Source: Nitrosopumilus sp. BACL13 MAG-121220-bin23
Lineage (GTDB): Archaea > Thermoproteota > Nitrososphaeria > Nitrososphaerales > Nitrosopumilaceae
Direction of reading: 5' to 3'
Length of the DNA: 37,827 bases
Assembly: GCA_001437625.1 (NCBI GenBank)
Contig: LIAL01000003.1
Coordinates: 1 to 37,827, forward strand
The notes beneath the pieces were generated by a model, which was given only the letters and a program-made list of their open reading frames with translations, had not been told where the DNA came from and made no database searches. Positions 7,083 to 16,700 of the stretch are shown in pieces (position 1 is the first letter of the stretch; each line of letters starts with the position of its first letter). Both the position numbers and the translations under genes were made by a program.

Positions 7083-8588
7083 ATGATATCTAAACCAATA
7101 AAGAAGAATAGTGTCAAATCAATAAAAAAACAGCCAAACCCATCAATGATTTTAAAAAAAGTAGCAGCAGTTTCAGATTCCAATAAAGCATTACAAAAAG
7201 AAATTAAAGTTATGTCAAAAATTTTTGGGGAAAATCAAAAAGTGCTAATATCGATGAAGGGGATGATAGATACACTAACATCAACACTAGAACATTTTCA
7301 GAAACAATCAAAACAAATCAACATGATAGAAGATGACACACAAAAATTGTATGCAGGATTAAACCAGGTCAGAACACAGTCAAACTTAATTGATAAAATT
7401 AATAGTCAAACCGAAAGACTTGAAAATGAATTAAATAAAATTGCAGAGGTACAAAAAACATCAAAACCTCTAGAGATATCTCAAAAAGTTGAAGAGAGTA
7501 TGAATTCTATTACAAACAATTCTCAAATGATCATAAAAATTGCTCAAAGAATTGATGAAGTAAGAGATAACCTAAGAGAAGTTTCTAGGAAAACTAATTC
7601 ATTTTTAGAAATTAGTTCTGAGATGAATAAATTAAAAGAAAGTATTGAAGAGATTTCTGGGAAAACAGAAAATCTTAACACAGGAACTCAAGTAGTTGAG
7701 AGTTTGAAACAAGAATTTGAAAAAATAATAGGTAGTATTGCTGCAACATCAAGTCTTAATGCAGAATTAGAAGCAATCAAAATTACAATAGATGTAGTAT
7801 CAGCAAAAGCATCAAAAATCGACTCATTAGGAGGAGTGATTGATGGTCTAAAACAAGAATTTGAAACAGTATCAGCAAGTACAAGATCCAGTGACATCAT
7901 TAGTCTAGAATCAATCAAAGAGTTAGGAGGTAAAATAGACAAAATTGAGACAGAGATTGGATCATTATCACAAAGAGCAGACACTACAGCATTTGTAGGA
8001 GAAAATCTAAAATTAGTTCAAGAGGATTTCTCAAATTTCAAATCTAACATATATGATAAAACAGATAACATTGATCAAAAAATTGTTTCAGTATCAGATA
8101 CTCTAAAAAGACAAGATGAGTCTAGTGCTGAATTTCACAAAAAATCTGAAAAACTATTTCAAGAGATACAATCAGTTAGAAATGTTACAAACAAAGCTTC
8201 TAGTGATTCATCAAAAGAAATGATGGCATTACTAAAACTATCAGAATATCAATCAAGTATTAGAATGAATACAGAATCAAAATATGGAGAAGTAAAAGAT
8301 CTTGAAAAAATGGCAACTATGACGTCAGAAATTGTAAACTTGTTTGATAAAATATCAATTGAATCAGGTGAAAAAATACCTCTACCGCACGAAGTTAGAC
8401 AATGGGCAGTCAGCAAAATATTAGATTGTGCAGATAAATGGGAAATTAGATTTAGTGACGTATATTCAATTCTAACAAATGCTATCGGAAGAGACATGCT
8501 AAAAGAATCAGTTAGAATTCAACAAGTAAGAGACATTTATGGAATTAGAGCAGTAGATGAAATTAGAAATGATCTAAATATTTCTTAA
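7083..8588 (+). CDS. large coiled-coil protein with distinct C-terminal domain
   Basis: 501 aa; basic N-terminus, about 350 aa of heptad-like sequence, then a non-repetitive C-terminal block (HEVRQWAVSKILDCADKWEIRFSDVYSILTNAIGRDMLKESVRIQQVRDIYGI...). Confidence 0.75.
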   Translation: MISKPIKKNSVKSIKKQPNPSMILKKVAAVSDSNKALQKEIKVMSKIFGENQKVLISMKGMIDTLTSTLEHFQKQSKQINMIEDDTQKLYAGLNQVRTQSNLIDKINSQTERLENELNKIAEVQKTSKPLEISQKVEESMNSITNNSQMIIKIAQRIDEVRDNLREVSRKTNSFLEISSEMNKLKESIEEISGKTENLNTGTQVVESLKQEFEKIIGSIAATSSLNAELEAIKITIDVVSAKASKIDSLGGVIDGLKQEFETVSASTRSSDIISLESIKELGGKIDKIETEIGSLSQRADTTAFVGENLKLVQEDFSNFKSNIYDKTDNIDQKIVSVSDTLKRQDESSAEFHKKSEKLFQEIQSVRNVTNKASSDSSKEMMALLKLSEYQSSIRMNTESKYGEVKDLEKMATMTSEIVNLFDKISIESGEKIPLPHEVRQWAVSKILDCADKWEIRFSDVYSILTNAIGRDMLKESVRIQQVRDIYGIRAVDEIRNDLNIS

Positions 8589-10663
8589 ACACCAATTGCG
8601 TCAGATTCTTTAAGTTGTGTTCTCTTTCGTTTTAGTGCAGTAAAGATTCCAATAATTACAGCAATCCAGACTATACTAGAAAATACATTTGCAATGCTCA
8701 CATACATGTACGGAGTTGCATCCATAATGTTAAGTCGTAATAGACTAGCCCTATCATTTATGTCAAGCATACCAGTATGATATGCAGAATTATCTTGTGG
8801 TATCATAGATATATTTTCAACACTTTGAAGCATGGAAGTTACATCATTATGAATTCTAATAAAATTAGTTGATTCAGTTGGAAACACCCAAACTGGATTT
8901 TTAGAAATAATGTTATTATCTGTATCAATAGTCTCAGGTAATTTTTCTATCAAAGGTTTCAAATCTAGTTGGATTGCAATTAGATGTGTACGAATGGTAT
9001 CTGGATCAGATGAGCCTATGACACCATCAAAATGCCCTCTTACTCTATCCAAAGGATAGATATCAGAATTATATCCATTTATGGCCATAACCCCTCCGAA
9101 AACAATTAAAGCTAAAACTCCGACCATAGATAATTTGTAAACAGTATTTGCCATTTTTTCTTTCTTCGTCATTTTACGTTGTTTACTTGATTTATTTCTT
9201 TTAAATTGAGTGTGAGACAAACTCAGGTAAGCAATATAGAAAAATCCAATAGTTTGAATTGCGATGATAGGTACAAACATAGGATTATTAGAAAATATTG
9301 AAATGAAAATTGCAATAATACCATAAACACCAAAAAAGATTTCTAAAAGAGTAGTTTGTGTAAAAGGTAAATTGTATGCCTTACCTTTCCAATCATCATC
9401 TTTGTTGATTATACCATATTTTGGAGTTCTATGAAATTCATTTTTTTTACCAAGGATGGCATCAAAAACTGCAACTGTATTATTGACAGACATCCCAGCA
9501 TTGTAAATAGATAATGCAGGTAACAGTTTAGCTTTAGACTTCCACGATTTACCATACATATTTTGTATAATCAGAATGAATGCACCAGGTCCCATTGCAA
9601 GATATGTTACAATTGTAATGATAGGTAGAAAACTAACAATATAGAGATTAACATTACCTGCCAAAAGAACGGGTAAGGCTAAAAATTGTATCAATATTAA
9701 CGGATGAACGATATGACGGGTAAGTTGAACAAAAGCTTGAATTTTTGTTTCAATGGAAATTTTACGTTTTATAGCAATATCAAAAAGTAATTTTGTTGCA
9801 CATTGAATGGAACCTTTTGCCCAACGGAATTGTTGTCTTTTGGCAGCATTAATTTGAGCAGGAAGTTCTGCATCCACTACAATATCAGGTAAGAAGACAC
9901 ATTTCCATCCTTTCATTTGTGCTCTATAACTTAGATCAAGATCCTCAACTAAAGTTGCAGTATGCCAACCTCCAGCATCTTCAATGCAATCACGTTTCCA
10001 AATTCCAGCAGTACCATTAAAATTCATAAACAAATGAGAATCACTTTTTGCTTTTTGTTCTATAAGAAAATGAAAATCAAGACTAAGTGCTTGTACTTGT
10101 GTGATAGTGGAATAATTTTCATTCACATGACCCCAACGACATTGAATTAAACCAATGGTTGGTTTTGAGAAATGTGGCATAGCTCGTTTAAGAAACCATG
10201 TTGGAGGAATAAAATCAGCATCAAATATTGCTACAAATTCAGAATCAGTTATTTGCATAGCATGTTTTAGAGCACCTGCTTTGTACCCTTTTCGTGTTCC
10301 ACGTCGAATATGTTCAATTTGAAATCCTTGAGTTTTGTAATAGTTGACAGTTTTTTCAAGTACATCAACAGTATCATCATCAGAGTCATCTAAAACCATA
10401 ATATTCATTTGATTTTTAGGATAATCTAAATTGCAAACAGCATCAACAAGTCGTTTTGCAACATATTTTTCATTGTAAATTGGAAGTTGTATTGTAATAG
10501 AAGGAGTTCCTATATCAACAGTTTTAGCAATCTTTTTTCTTTTGTTAGCAAGAAAAACAAGATAATAGAAATTACAAGTGTATGCAGTAATTAAAATCGC
10601 AGAAATAATGAATAAATCAAATACTAATTGTGTGAAAGGATTTCCGGCCATCTTTATATGCAC
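8585..10663 (-). CDS. membrane GT2 glycosyltransferase (cellulose-synthase-like) with C-terminal TM-flanked domain
   Basis: 692 aa; ITIQLPIYNE, LDDSDDDT, IFDADFIPP, LVEDLDLSYRAQ, QQFRWAKGSIQ motifs; multiple TM segments; extra C-terminal region from about residue 498. Confidence 0.9.
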   Translation of the reverse strand: MHIKMAGNPFTQLVFDLFIISAILITAYTCNFYYLVFLANKRKKIAKTVDIGTPSITIQLPIYNEKYVAKRLVDAVCNLDYPKNQMNIMVLDDSDDDTVDVLEKTVNYYKTQGFQIEHIRRGTRKGYKAGALKHAMQITDSEFVAIFDADFIPPTWFLKRAMPHFSKPTIGLIQCRWGHVNENYSTITQVQALSLDFHFLIEQKAKSDSHLFMNFNGTAGIWKRDCIEDAGGWHTATLVEDLDLSYRAQMKGWKCVFLPDIVVDAELPAQINAAKRQQFRWAKGSIQCATKLLFDIAIKRKISIETKIQAFVQLTRHIVHPLILIQFLALPVLLAGNVNLYIVSFLPIITIVTYLAMGPGAFILIIQNMYGKSWKSKAKLLPALSIYNAGMSVNNTVAVFDAILGKKNEFHRTPKYGIINKDDDWKGKAYNLPFTQTTLLEIFFGVYGIIAIFISIFSNNPMFVPIIAIQTIGFFYIAYLSLSHTQFKRNKSSKQRKMTKKEKMANTVYKLSMVGVLALIVFGGVMAINGYNSDIYPLDRVRGHFDGVIGSSDPDTIRTHLIAIQLDLKPLIEKLPETIDTDNNIISKNPVWVFPTESTNFIRIHNDVTSMLQSVENISMIPQDNSAYHTGMLDINDRASLLRLNIMDATPYMYVSIANVFSSIVWIAVIIGIFTALKRKRTQLKESDAIGV

Positions 10664-10702
10664 AAAATCATTAGTCGATATTTATACTTGCAAAAAATGC
10701 AA

Positions 10703-11647
10703 TTATTTTGCTTCGTAAATTTTGATTGCCTGCGGAGGACAAACATTCTCACACGCAAGGCAGAAAATACAATCAGGTTCTTTTGACATTAACGGTTTTT
10801 TTTCAGAACCAGGATTTCCAGGAGTGTCAAACCATTCATAGACTCCAACAGGACAAGCCTCAAGACATCCACCATCAGCTATACAAATATCATAATCTAC
10901 TGAAACAAATTCTCCCCAAACACCCATTATTCCATTACTAGTTCCTTTACGACCCCAAGTTTTGATAGTATGTTCAGGAGCTTCGTATACAGCAGAAGGT
11001 TTAATTTTTGATTTATAATCGACATCGATTGGTCCAGGTTTGGCTCCATCTGGAATTTCAATTTCACCATCATCTTCTTCAACATCATCTTGTGCTTCAA
11101 CAGGTTTTGGTTTAGCACCAAGAACAATTTTAGCCAAAGGTGTTAGTTCTTCAAGTCTTTGAATAGCAGCAAGTTCAGGAATCTTTTCAGATTTTGCAAG
11201 ATGTGAAATCATCTTATCGGCTAGAATAGTATTACGTAAAATAGTATCAATTACCATTTTTGCAAAATGGTCTGCTTTCTTTCTATAGTCTTTAACCCAA
11301 TTAGGATCACCAAATTTTTCAATTGGAAATACTTGATAAATAATATCAACAACTTCACCAGTTACAATTTCTACAGTTACTGACAAATTAACTTGCTCGT
11401 ATCCTTTTGCATCAGGATCATCCATGTTTTGTTCTTTCCAACGATACGTAGCGTAAATTCTATCAGCATACATGTCCATTTCAAATGCTTTTTTCAAGCC
11501 ATCATGAATCGATTTTAATTCTACTGGATCTTCAAGTTTAATTGGTAATCTGTATAATCCAAGTTTAAAACCATGTAACGGATAGACACCACGTTTTGCA
11601 GTTGAAGCTTCCATAGACCAGACTCGATCTTTTAAAAGTAATGACAT
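10703..11647 (-). CDS. ferredoxin-domain protein (Zfx/7Fe-type dicluster C-terminus)
   Basis: CIADGGCLEACPVGVYEWF ... CIFCLACENVCPPQAIKIYE at the C-terminus of a 314-aa protein; about 240-aa N-terminal extension. Confidence 0.88.
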   Translation of the reverse strand: MSLLLKDRVWSMEASTAKRGVYPLHGFKLGLYRLPIKLEDPVELKSIHDGLKKAFEMDMYADRIYATYRWKEQNMDDPDAKGYEQVNLSVTVEIVTGEVVDIIYQVFPIEKFGDPNWVKDYRKKADHFAKMVIDTILRNTILADKMISHLAKSEKIPELAAIQRLEELTPLAKIVLGAKPKPVEAQDDVEEDDGEIEIPDGAKPGPIDVDYKSKIKPSAVYEAPEHTIKTWGRKGTSNGIMGVWGEFVSVDYDICIADGGCLEACPVGVYEWFDTPGNPGSEKKPLMSKEPDCIFCLACENVCPPQAIKIYEAK

Positions 11648-11683
11648 CTATTCTTTCTAGTTAGAAATTAGTTAAAAAGGTTA

Positions 11684-11995
11684 TCAGTCGTTATCTTGAG
11701 GACAAGTAAGTTCTCGTAGTTCAATGTATTTCTTATCCAGGGCATTTGCATGAATTAAAACCGCATCTAAATCATAGACATCTTTAGAAAAATACCAACG
11801 AATTGGGACCCAATGTCCAATTCCATCCATATCATGAATCATGCCTTTATCAGATTTAACCTGTAATTTTTCATCAACAGATGTTTCCTTAATTTCAAGT
11901 CCACGCTTAGTTTTATCTTCAAGTATAAGATCAGTGTCAGCATCTTTGATAAAATAGAAAGACCCTTTCTCAAGAATTGGAAGGTCTAAAAGCAA
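11684..11995 (-). CDS. hypothetical protein, 103 aa, between sulfurtransferase and ferredoxin
   Basis: TTG start 1 bp downstream of the sulfurtransferase stop; same strand. Confidence 0.75.
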   Translation of the reverse strand: MLLDLPILEKGSFYFIKDADTDLILEDKTKRGLEIKETSVDEKLQVKSDKGMIHDMDGIGHWVPIRWYFSKDVYDLDAVLIHANALDKKYIELRELTCPQDND

Positions 11996-11996
11996 T

Positions 11997-12842
11997 TTAT
12001 TTTTCCACAGGATTTCCGATCATGTTACCCCACTCAGTCCAAGAGCCATCATAATTTCTAACCTTTGGATATCCAAGTAGGTATTTCAAAACAAACCAAC
12101 TGTGTGATGAACGCTCACCAATTCTACAGTAGCAAATTACATCCTTATCTGGAGTTATACCTTTTGGGACATAATTTTGTTTTAATTCTTCAACGCCTTT
12201 GAAGGTACCATCAGCATCATTAATTGCAGTTGCCCATGGAATATTATTTGCATGAGGAATATGTCCACCACGTTGTGCATGCTCCATAGGATATTCCGGA
12301 GGAGCTGTAATTGTACCAGAAAACTCTGCGGGAGATCTTACATCAACCATAACAGTGTCCTCTTTTCCAATGCCTCTACTTACATCAGACAGATATGCAC
12401 GTAAGCCCTCATCAGGTGGTTGTGCAATGTATTGTTTTGATTGGATTTGTGGTTCATCAATTGTATAATCACGATTTTCTAATTCCCATTTTTTTCTCCC
12501 GCCATCCATAATTTTTAAATTTTCATGTCCATAAATTTTAAAAACCCAAAAAGCAAAAGCTGCAAACCAATTATTAAAATCACCATAAAGAATAACTTCA
12601 GTATCAGCAGTAATTCCATTTTTAGACATTAATGCCTCAAATTCTTTTTTACTAATTATATCTCGAGTTACAGGATCATTGATATCACGTTTCCACCAAA
12701 TCAGACTTGCACCATTAATGTGCCCCTTTTGATATCCATTTACAGGATCATAATCAACTTCAACTAATTTTCTATTATCATTAGGAGGATTTTGAGATAA
12801 CCATTCAGTATCAACTAAAACTTCAGGATGGGCATAACTCAT
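11997..12842 (-). CDS. thiosulfate/3-mercaptopyruvate sulfurtransferase (tandem rhodanese)
   Basis: VDTEWLSQNP..., VDVRSPAEFSG, active-site loop CYCRIGERSSHSWFVLKYLLGYPKVRNYDGSWTEWG. Confidence 0.92.
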   Translation of the reverse strand: MSYAHPEVLVDTEWLSQNPPNDNRKLVEVDYDPVNGYQKGHINGASLIWWKRDINDPVTRDIISKKEFEALMSKNGITADTEVILYGDFNNWFAAFAFWVFKIYGHENLKIMDGGRKKWELENRDYTIDEPQIQSKQYIAQPPDEGLRAYLSDVSRGIGKEDTVMVDVRSPAEFSGTITAPPEYPMEHAQRGGHIPHANNIPWATAINDADGTFKGVEELKQNYVPKGITPDKDVICYCRIGERSSHSWFVLKYLLGYPKVRNYDGSWTEWGNMIGNPVEK

Positions 12843-12932
12843 AATTTGATGACTACGCGCTTGTACTTATTTCTTTTTTCAAACGATCCTAAAAATATCA
12901 TTTTTATGTAAATAGAATTCAAAAGAACTTAA

Positions 12933-13748
12933 TTGAAATTAGAAAATGTTGCCATTGTAAGTAAAGTAGGTTCAAAAGATTCAGAAGAATCTGCAATAAA
13001 TGTGGCAAAAAAATTACTGGCAAAAAAAATAACAGTGTATACAATTTCACCAGTAAATGTAGCAGGAGCAAAACAGATAGAAACACTTGAAGAAATAAAT
13101 AAAATAAAATTAGATTTAGTAATAACATTAGGAGGAGATGGAACAACACTTCGAGTTTTTCGAAATTTAGCAAATGAAACACCAATTTTAACAATTAACG
13201 TTGGAGGAAATAGAGGAATTTTAGCAGAAATTACAATTGAAGAAATTGATGAAGCAATAAATGGAATTTTAAAAGATAAATTTTTTCTAGATAAAAGAAC
13301 TAGAGTAACAGCGTCATGTGGAGGAAAAGAATTTCCACCAGCCTTAAATGAAATTTACATCAGCAGGACAAATTTAACAAAAACTGCACAAATTGAAATT
13401 AAATTTCAAAATGATACAGTAAAACAAAAAATGGATGGACTTATTGTTGCAACACCCAGCGGATCAACAGGTCATTCATTTTCATTAGGAGGACCAATTC
13501 TACATGAGAGTCTAGACGTATTAATTATAACACCAGTTGCACCAGTTTACAGATTAGCGTCATTAGTAGTACCAGATGAAAAAATTGAAATTATTTGTTC
13601 TCAAGATTGTAATATTGCAATAGATGCACAAGTTGTAAAATCTGTAGGATATGAAGAACCAATAATTATCAAAAAATACAAAAGTTCAGCAGTTTTCATT
13701 AGATTGAAAAAAAGAGGTTTAAGACAAATGAGTAAACTTGGATTTTAG
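12933..13748 (+). CDS. nadK: NAD kinase
   Basis: LVITLGGDGTTLRVFR, INVGGNRGILAE, NEIYISR, DGLIVATPSGSTGHSFSLGGPI. TTG start. Confidence 0.92.
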   Translation: MKLENVAIVSKVGSKDSEESAINVAKKLLAKKITVYTISPVNVAGAKQIETLEEINKIKLDLVITLGGDGTTLRVFRNLANETPILTINVGGNRGILAEITIEEIDEAINGILKDKFFLDKRTRVTASCGGKEFPPALNEIYISRTNLTKTAQIEIKFQNDTVKQKMDGLIVATPSGSTGHSFSLGGPILHESLDVLIITPVAPVYRLASLVVPDEKIEIICSQDCNIAIDAQVVKSVGYEEPIIIKKYKSSAVFIRLKKRGLRQMSKLGF

Positions 13749-14214
13749 AATTTTAGACGCCAGTGCATTTTATGCAGGAGTTCCATTCAGATCATCTGAA
13801 GAGTACTACACAACATCTCTGGTTTATGATGAAATACAACACATTAAGAAAAATCAGGGGGTACTTGGAACATTACTTGAAACAAACAGACTAAAAATTA
13901 GAGAACCAGAGGAACAATCAACTCAGGCTGCAATTAAAGCTGCAAAAGAAACAGGGGATTTTCCACAGTTATCAAAACAAGATATTTCAATTATCGCACT
14001 AGGGATAGAAACAAGAGGGCAAATCATTACAGATGATTTTGCAATTTCTAATGTCGGTAAAAATATTGGTTTGAAAATTGCACCAATCATGACAAAAGGA
14101 ATCAAAGACGTCGGAAAATGGATTCATTATTGTCCAGGGTGTAAAACAAAACATCAAGGCGGAAAAGAATGCTCTATTTGTGGAACAATGTTAAAAAGAA
14201 AACTACTCAAATAA
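13738..14214 (+). CDS. nob1: Nob1-like PIN-domain endonuclease with zinc ribbon
   Basis: ILDASAFYAG (PIN), IITDDFAISN, C-terminal YCPGCKTKHQGGKECSICGTML zinc ribbon. TTG start; 11-bp overlap with nadK. Confidence 0.85.
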   Translation: MDFRILDASAFYAGVPFRSSEEYYTTSLVYDEIQHIKKNQGVLGTLLETNRLKIREPEEQSTQAAIKAAKETGDFPQLSKQDISIIALGIETRGQIITDDFAISNVGKNIGLKIAPIMTKGIKDVGKWIHYCPGCKTKHQGGKECSICGTMLKRKLLK

Positions 14215-14228
14215 TAATAATTAAAAAA

Positions 14229-15047
14229 TTACTTTTGAGAAATATAAAATACAACACTGACATTAGTTGTGATCTCTTCATCACCAGACATAATCGGTGC
14301 AGATTTCATAGATGATTCTGCAAATCCATCAAAGGATGCACGCATTGGACTGTCATAGTAAGGCATCACATTATCATGTATGATTACAGATTTGACTCCA
14401 ACAATTTTTTGTTTTAATGGTACAAGGGCTTTTTCTGCTTTTTGAGTTGCATCATTTATTGCATCTGCAATCAAGTCATCACTAATTTTTTGTGATTTAG
14501 CATCAGATAATTCAAATGAAACATTATCGACACGATTGGCTCCAGAAGAAACTGCAACATCAATAATATCTCCAGCAGAATCAATTTTTTCAGTTTTGAT
14601 TGATAAAATGTTTGAAACTCTATATCCATTTAGAATTTGTTCCCAGTTTCCATTAGAGTCTTTTATGCTATCATATAATGGATAAATTGAAAAATTTGAT
14701 GTTTGAATATCATCTTTAGAAATTCCAGAATTCGACAAGGAAGAGATTACAGAATTTAGTGAATTAGAATTTTGAGATAGAGATTCATTAGCAGTTTTGG
14801 CTTCAGATTCAACTCCAAGTACGATAATCAAAGTGTCAGGATTTGAGGAGGCTGTAGAGATACCAGAAACAGAGATTGTTTGTTCAGACGGATCATATTT
14901 TTTTAACCATTCATAAATTAATTCTTCAGGAATATCATTTCCAACAATTTGAGATTCAACTTGATTTTCACTTTGAGTTAAAGTTACAGCAAAAGCTAAA
15001 ACAAATACAACACCAATAATAACTCCAATATTTACACGGTTATCCAT
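14229..15047 (-). CDS. SIMPL (DUF541) domain exported protein
   Basis: N-terminal signal/TM; TISVSGISTASSNPDTLIIVLGVESEAKTANESLSQNSNSLNSVISSLSNSGISKDDIQTSNFSIYPLYD. Confidence 0.85.
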   Translation of the reverse strand: MDNRVNIGVIIGVVFVLAFAVTLTQSENQVESQIVGNDIPEELIYEWLKKYDPSEQTISVSGISTASSNPDTLIIVLGVESEAKTANESLSQNSNSLNSVISSLSNSGISKDDIQTSNFSIYPLYDSIKDSNGNWEQILNGYRVSNILSIKTEKIDSAGDIIDVAVSSGANRVDNVSFELSDAKSQKISDDLIADAINDATQKAEKALVPLKQKIVGVKSVIIHDNVMPYYDSPMRASFDGFAESSMKSAPIMSGDEEITTNVSVVFYISQK

Positions 15048-15102
15048 AAATTTTCTTAAAGAATATAGTATAAAAATTTATGAAATAAAATGACAGTGAT
15101 AC

Positions 15103-15792
15103 TTATGTCAGTGTCTTTTGAGTATTTTCTTTTTGAAGTTTATTTTTAGTAGTTAACATATTTTTAATTTTTTTTGCACGAGATTCACCCAATCCTTCAA
15201 CTTTAGCCAATTCAGAAGTTGTCGCACTAAAAACTTTCAATGGAGTACCAAATTTTTCAAGCAGTCTAACTGCAAATTTTTCACCAATTCCAGGTAAACT
15301 GCAAAGTGTAGATAATTGTTGAGTTTCTAAATTAGATGATTTTTTAATTTTTTTCAAATAGGGTCCTGCAGGACCATCTTTTTTAGAACAAAGTGCAACT
15401 AATAATTTGGCAGTGTGGGATGCACTGGGGGTATGAATTATAGGAATTTTAAATTCAAGTGTAACTCTAGAGAGAGCTCCATAGAAAACTAGAGGGTTGT
15501 CAGTAATTTCTTCAATTTCATCAACATTACCTTCAACCAAAACTATAGGATGTTCAAAATTTTCTTTGAGTCTATTGCATTGATCATAGAGTCGTCCATC
15601 AAAAACAGAAGCCATTAAATCTTTGATACTTTTTCTTTCAACGATAGTTTCAGGTGCAACAATATAATCACCAATAGGAAGTGTTTTCATTTCAACACAC
15701 ATGCCAACAGCTTTGAGTAAATCAGGAATTCCACTTTTTCGTTCTCGTTCATCTACAATAATTCGGATGTTTTCCAATGTCACAAATATCAT
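15103..15792 (-). CDS. XPF/ERCC4-type structure-specific nuclease (short, helicase-less)
   Basis: VDERERKSGIPDLL, GDYIVAPETIVERKSIKDLMASVFDGRLYDQ, then HhH repeats SLPGIGEKFAVRLLEKFG and VEGLGESRAKKI. Confidence 0.9.
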   Translation of the reverse strand: MIFVTLENIRIIVDERERKSGIPDLLKAVGMCVEMKTLPIGDYIVAPETIVERKSIKDLMASVFDGRLYDQCNRLKENFEHPIVLVEGNVDEIEEITDNPLVFYGALSRVTLEFKIPIIHTPSASHTAKLLVALCSKKDGPAGPYLKKIKKSSNLETQQLSTLCSLPGIGEKFAVRLLEKFGTPLKVFSATTSELAKVEGLGESRAKKIKNMLTTKNKLQKENTQKTLT

Positions 15793-15836
15793 TTGTAATT
15801 AATTGTTAATATCTCATATGGAATAATCTAGAGAAA

Positions 15837-16235
15837 TTATTTTCTAGGATTATCTTCAGTTATTGTTGGAGGTGGAGGTGGCGTAGTACCGCTTTTCATC
15901 ATTTCAGTAATTTTTGCTTCTTGTTCTTTGAGGGATTCCTTTACACGGACCTCTTGTTTCTCAAGAACAGTTGATCTAGTTTTAGATAATTCAACTTTTT
16001 CCTCTAATTCATCAACTAGTGTTTTTTTAGTAGATTTAATTAAAATATTTCCAGCTTGTTTAAAGACAGCATCACCATCAGCGGTTTTCTTTAGTTCTTC
16101 AAGTGCTTTTTCAGTTTCTGCTTTTTCCATTTCAAGATGTTGTCTTTGGGTGACAATAGATTGTAAATTTTGTTGAGATTGTTGTAGTCTCATAATTTGT
16201 TCTTGAAGCCATGGAGGCATTTGTGGAGAAGACAT
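15837..16235 (-). CDS. pfdB: prefoldin beta subunit
   Basis: MPPWLQEQIMRLQQSQQNLQSIVTQRQHLEMEKAETEKALEELKK...VFKQAGNILIKSTKKTLVDELEEK. Confidence 0.9.
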   Translation of the reverse strand: MSSPQMPPWLQEQIMRLQQSQQNLQSIVTQRQHLEMEKAETEKALEELKKTADGDAVFKQAGNILIKSTKKTLVDELEEKVELSKTRSTVLEKQEVRVKESLKEQEAKITEMMKSGTTPPPPPTITEDNPRK

Positions 16236-16258
16236 GTATGTTTACAAATTTAATCGGA

Positions 16259-16504
16259 TTATATCTTTACCGATTCAATTGAATCGTAACTAGCTTGAAT
16301 GAGTCGAAGAGTAGAATTTAGATTTGCTCTAAGATGTGTAATTTGATTAGTTTCTACAGAAATTACTAGTTTTTTATTTAATTTTATTTTAGTTTTAACT
16401 GGATTTTCAGGATAAAATGTATTATCAGTATTTACAGAATCATAAATTGCAGTTGTTTTATCTTTAGCATCTACAGTGATTGTTGCACTATAGTTTAACG
16501 TCAT
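16259..16504 (-). CDS. KEOPS complex Pcc1-like subunit
   Basis: 81 aa; small domain ending LRANLNSTLRLIQASYDSIESV; position in the exosome superoperon. Confidence 0.75.
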   Translation of the reverse strand: MTLNYSATITVDAKDKTTAIYDSVNTDNTFYPENPVKTKIKLNKKLVISVETNQITHLRANLNSTLRLIQASYDSIESVKI

Positions 16505-16700
16505 ATGCAGTTCCAGCTACTTTATAATTGCATTTTTTACAAGACCAAATTCCAACAGCATCTCTGCCAAATGTCTGAGAACCACATTCAGGACAATTTC
16601 TTTTTTGTTTTAATGTAAAGTGAACTTTTGTGTATTGTTTTCTAAGTTTAATTCCATAACGAGCTCCTAAACCTTTTAGGGATTTCTTTGCTTTAGCCAT
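16488..16700 (-). CDS. rpl37ae: 50S ribosomal protein L37Ae
   Basis: GLGARYGIKLRKQYTKVHFTLKQKRNCPECGSQTFGRDAVGIWSCKKCNYKVAGTAY. Confidence 0.93.
   Translation of the reverse strand: MAKAKKSLKGLGARYGIKLRKQYTKVHFTLKQKRNCPECGSQTFGRDAVGIWSCKKCNYKVAGTAYDVKL

Noticed and set aside
12919-13194. 91-aa Leu/Phe-rich minus ORF
   Set aside because: Antisense shadow of the NAD kinase gene.
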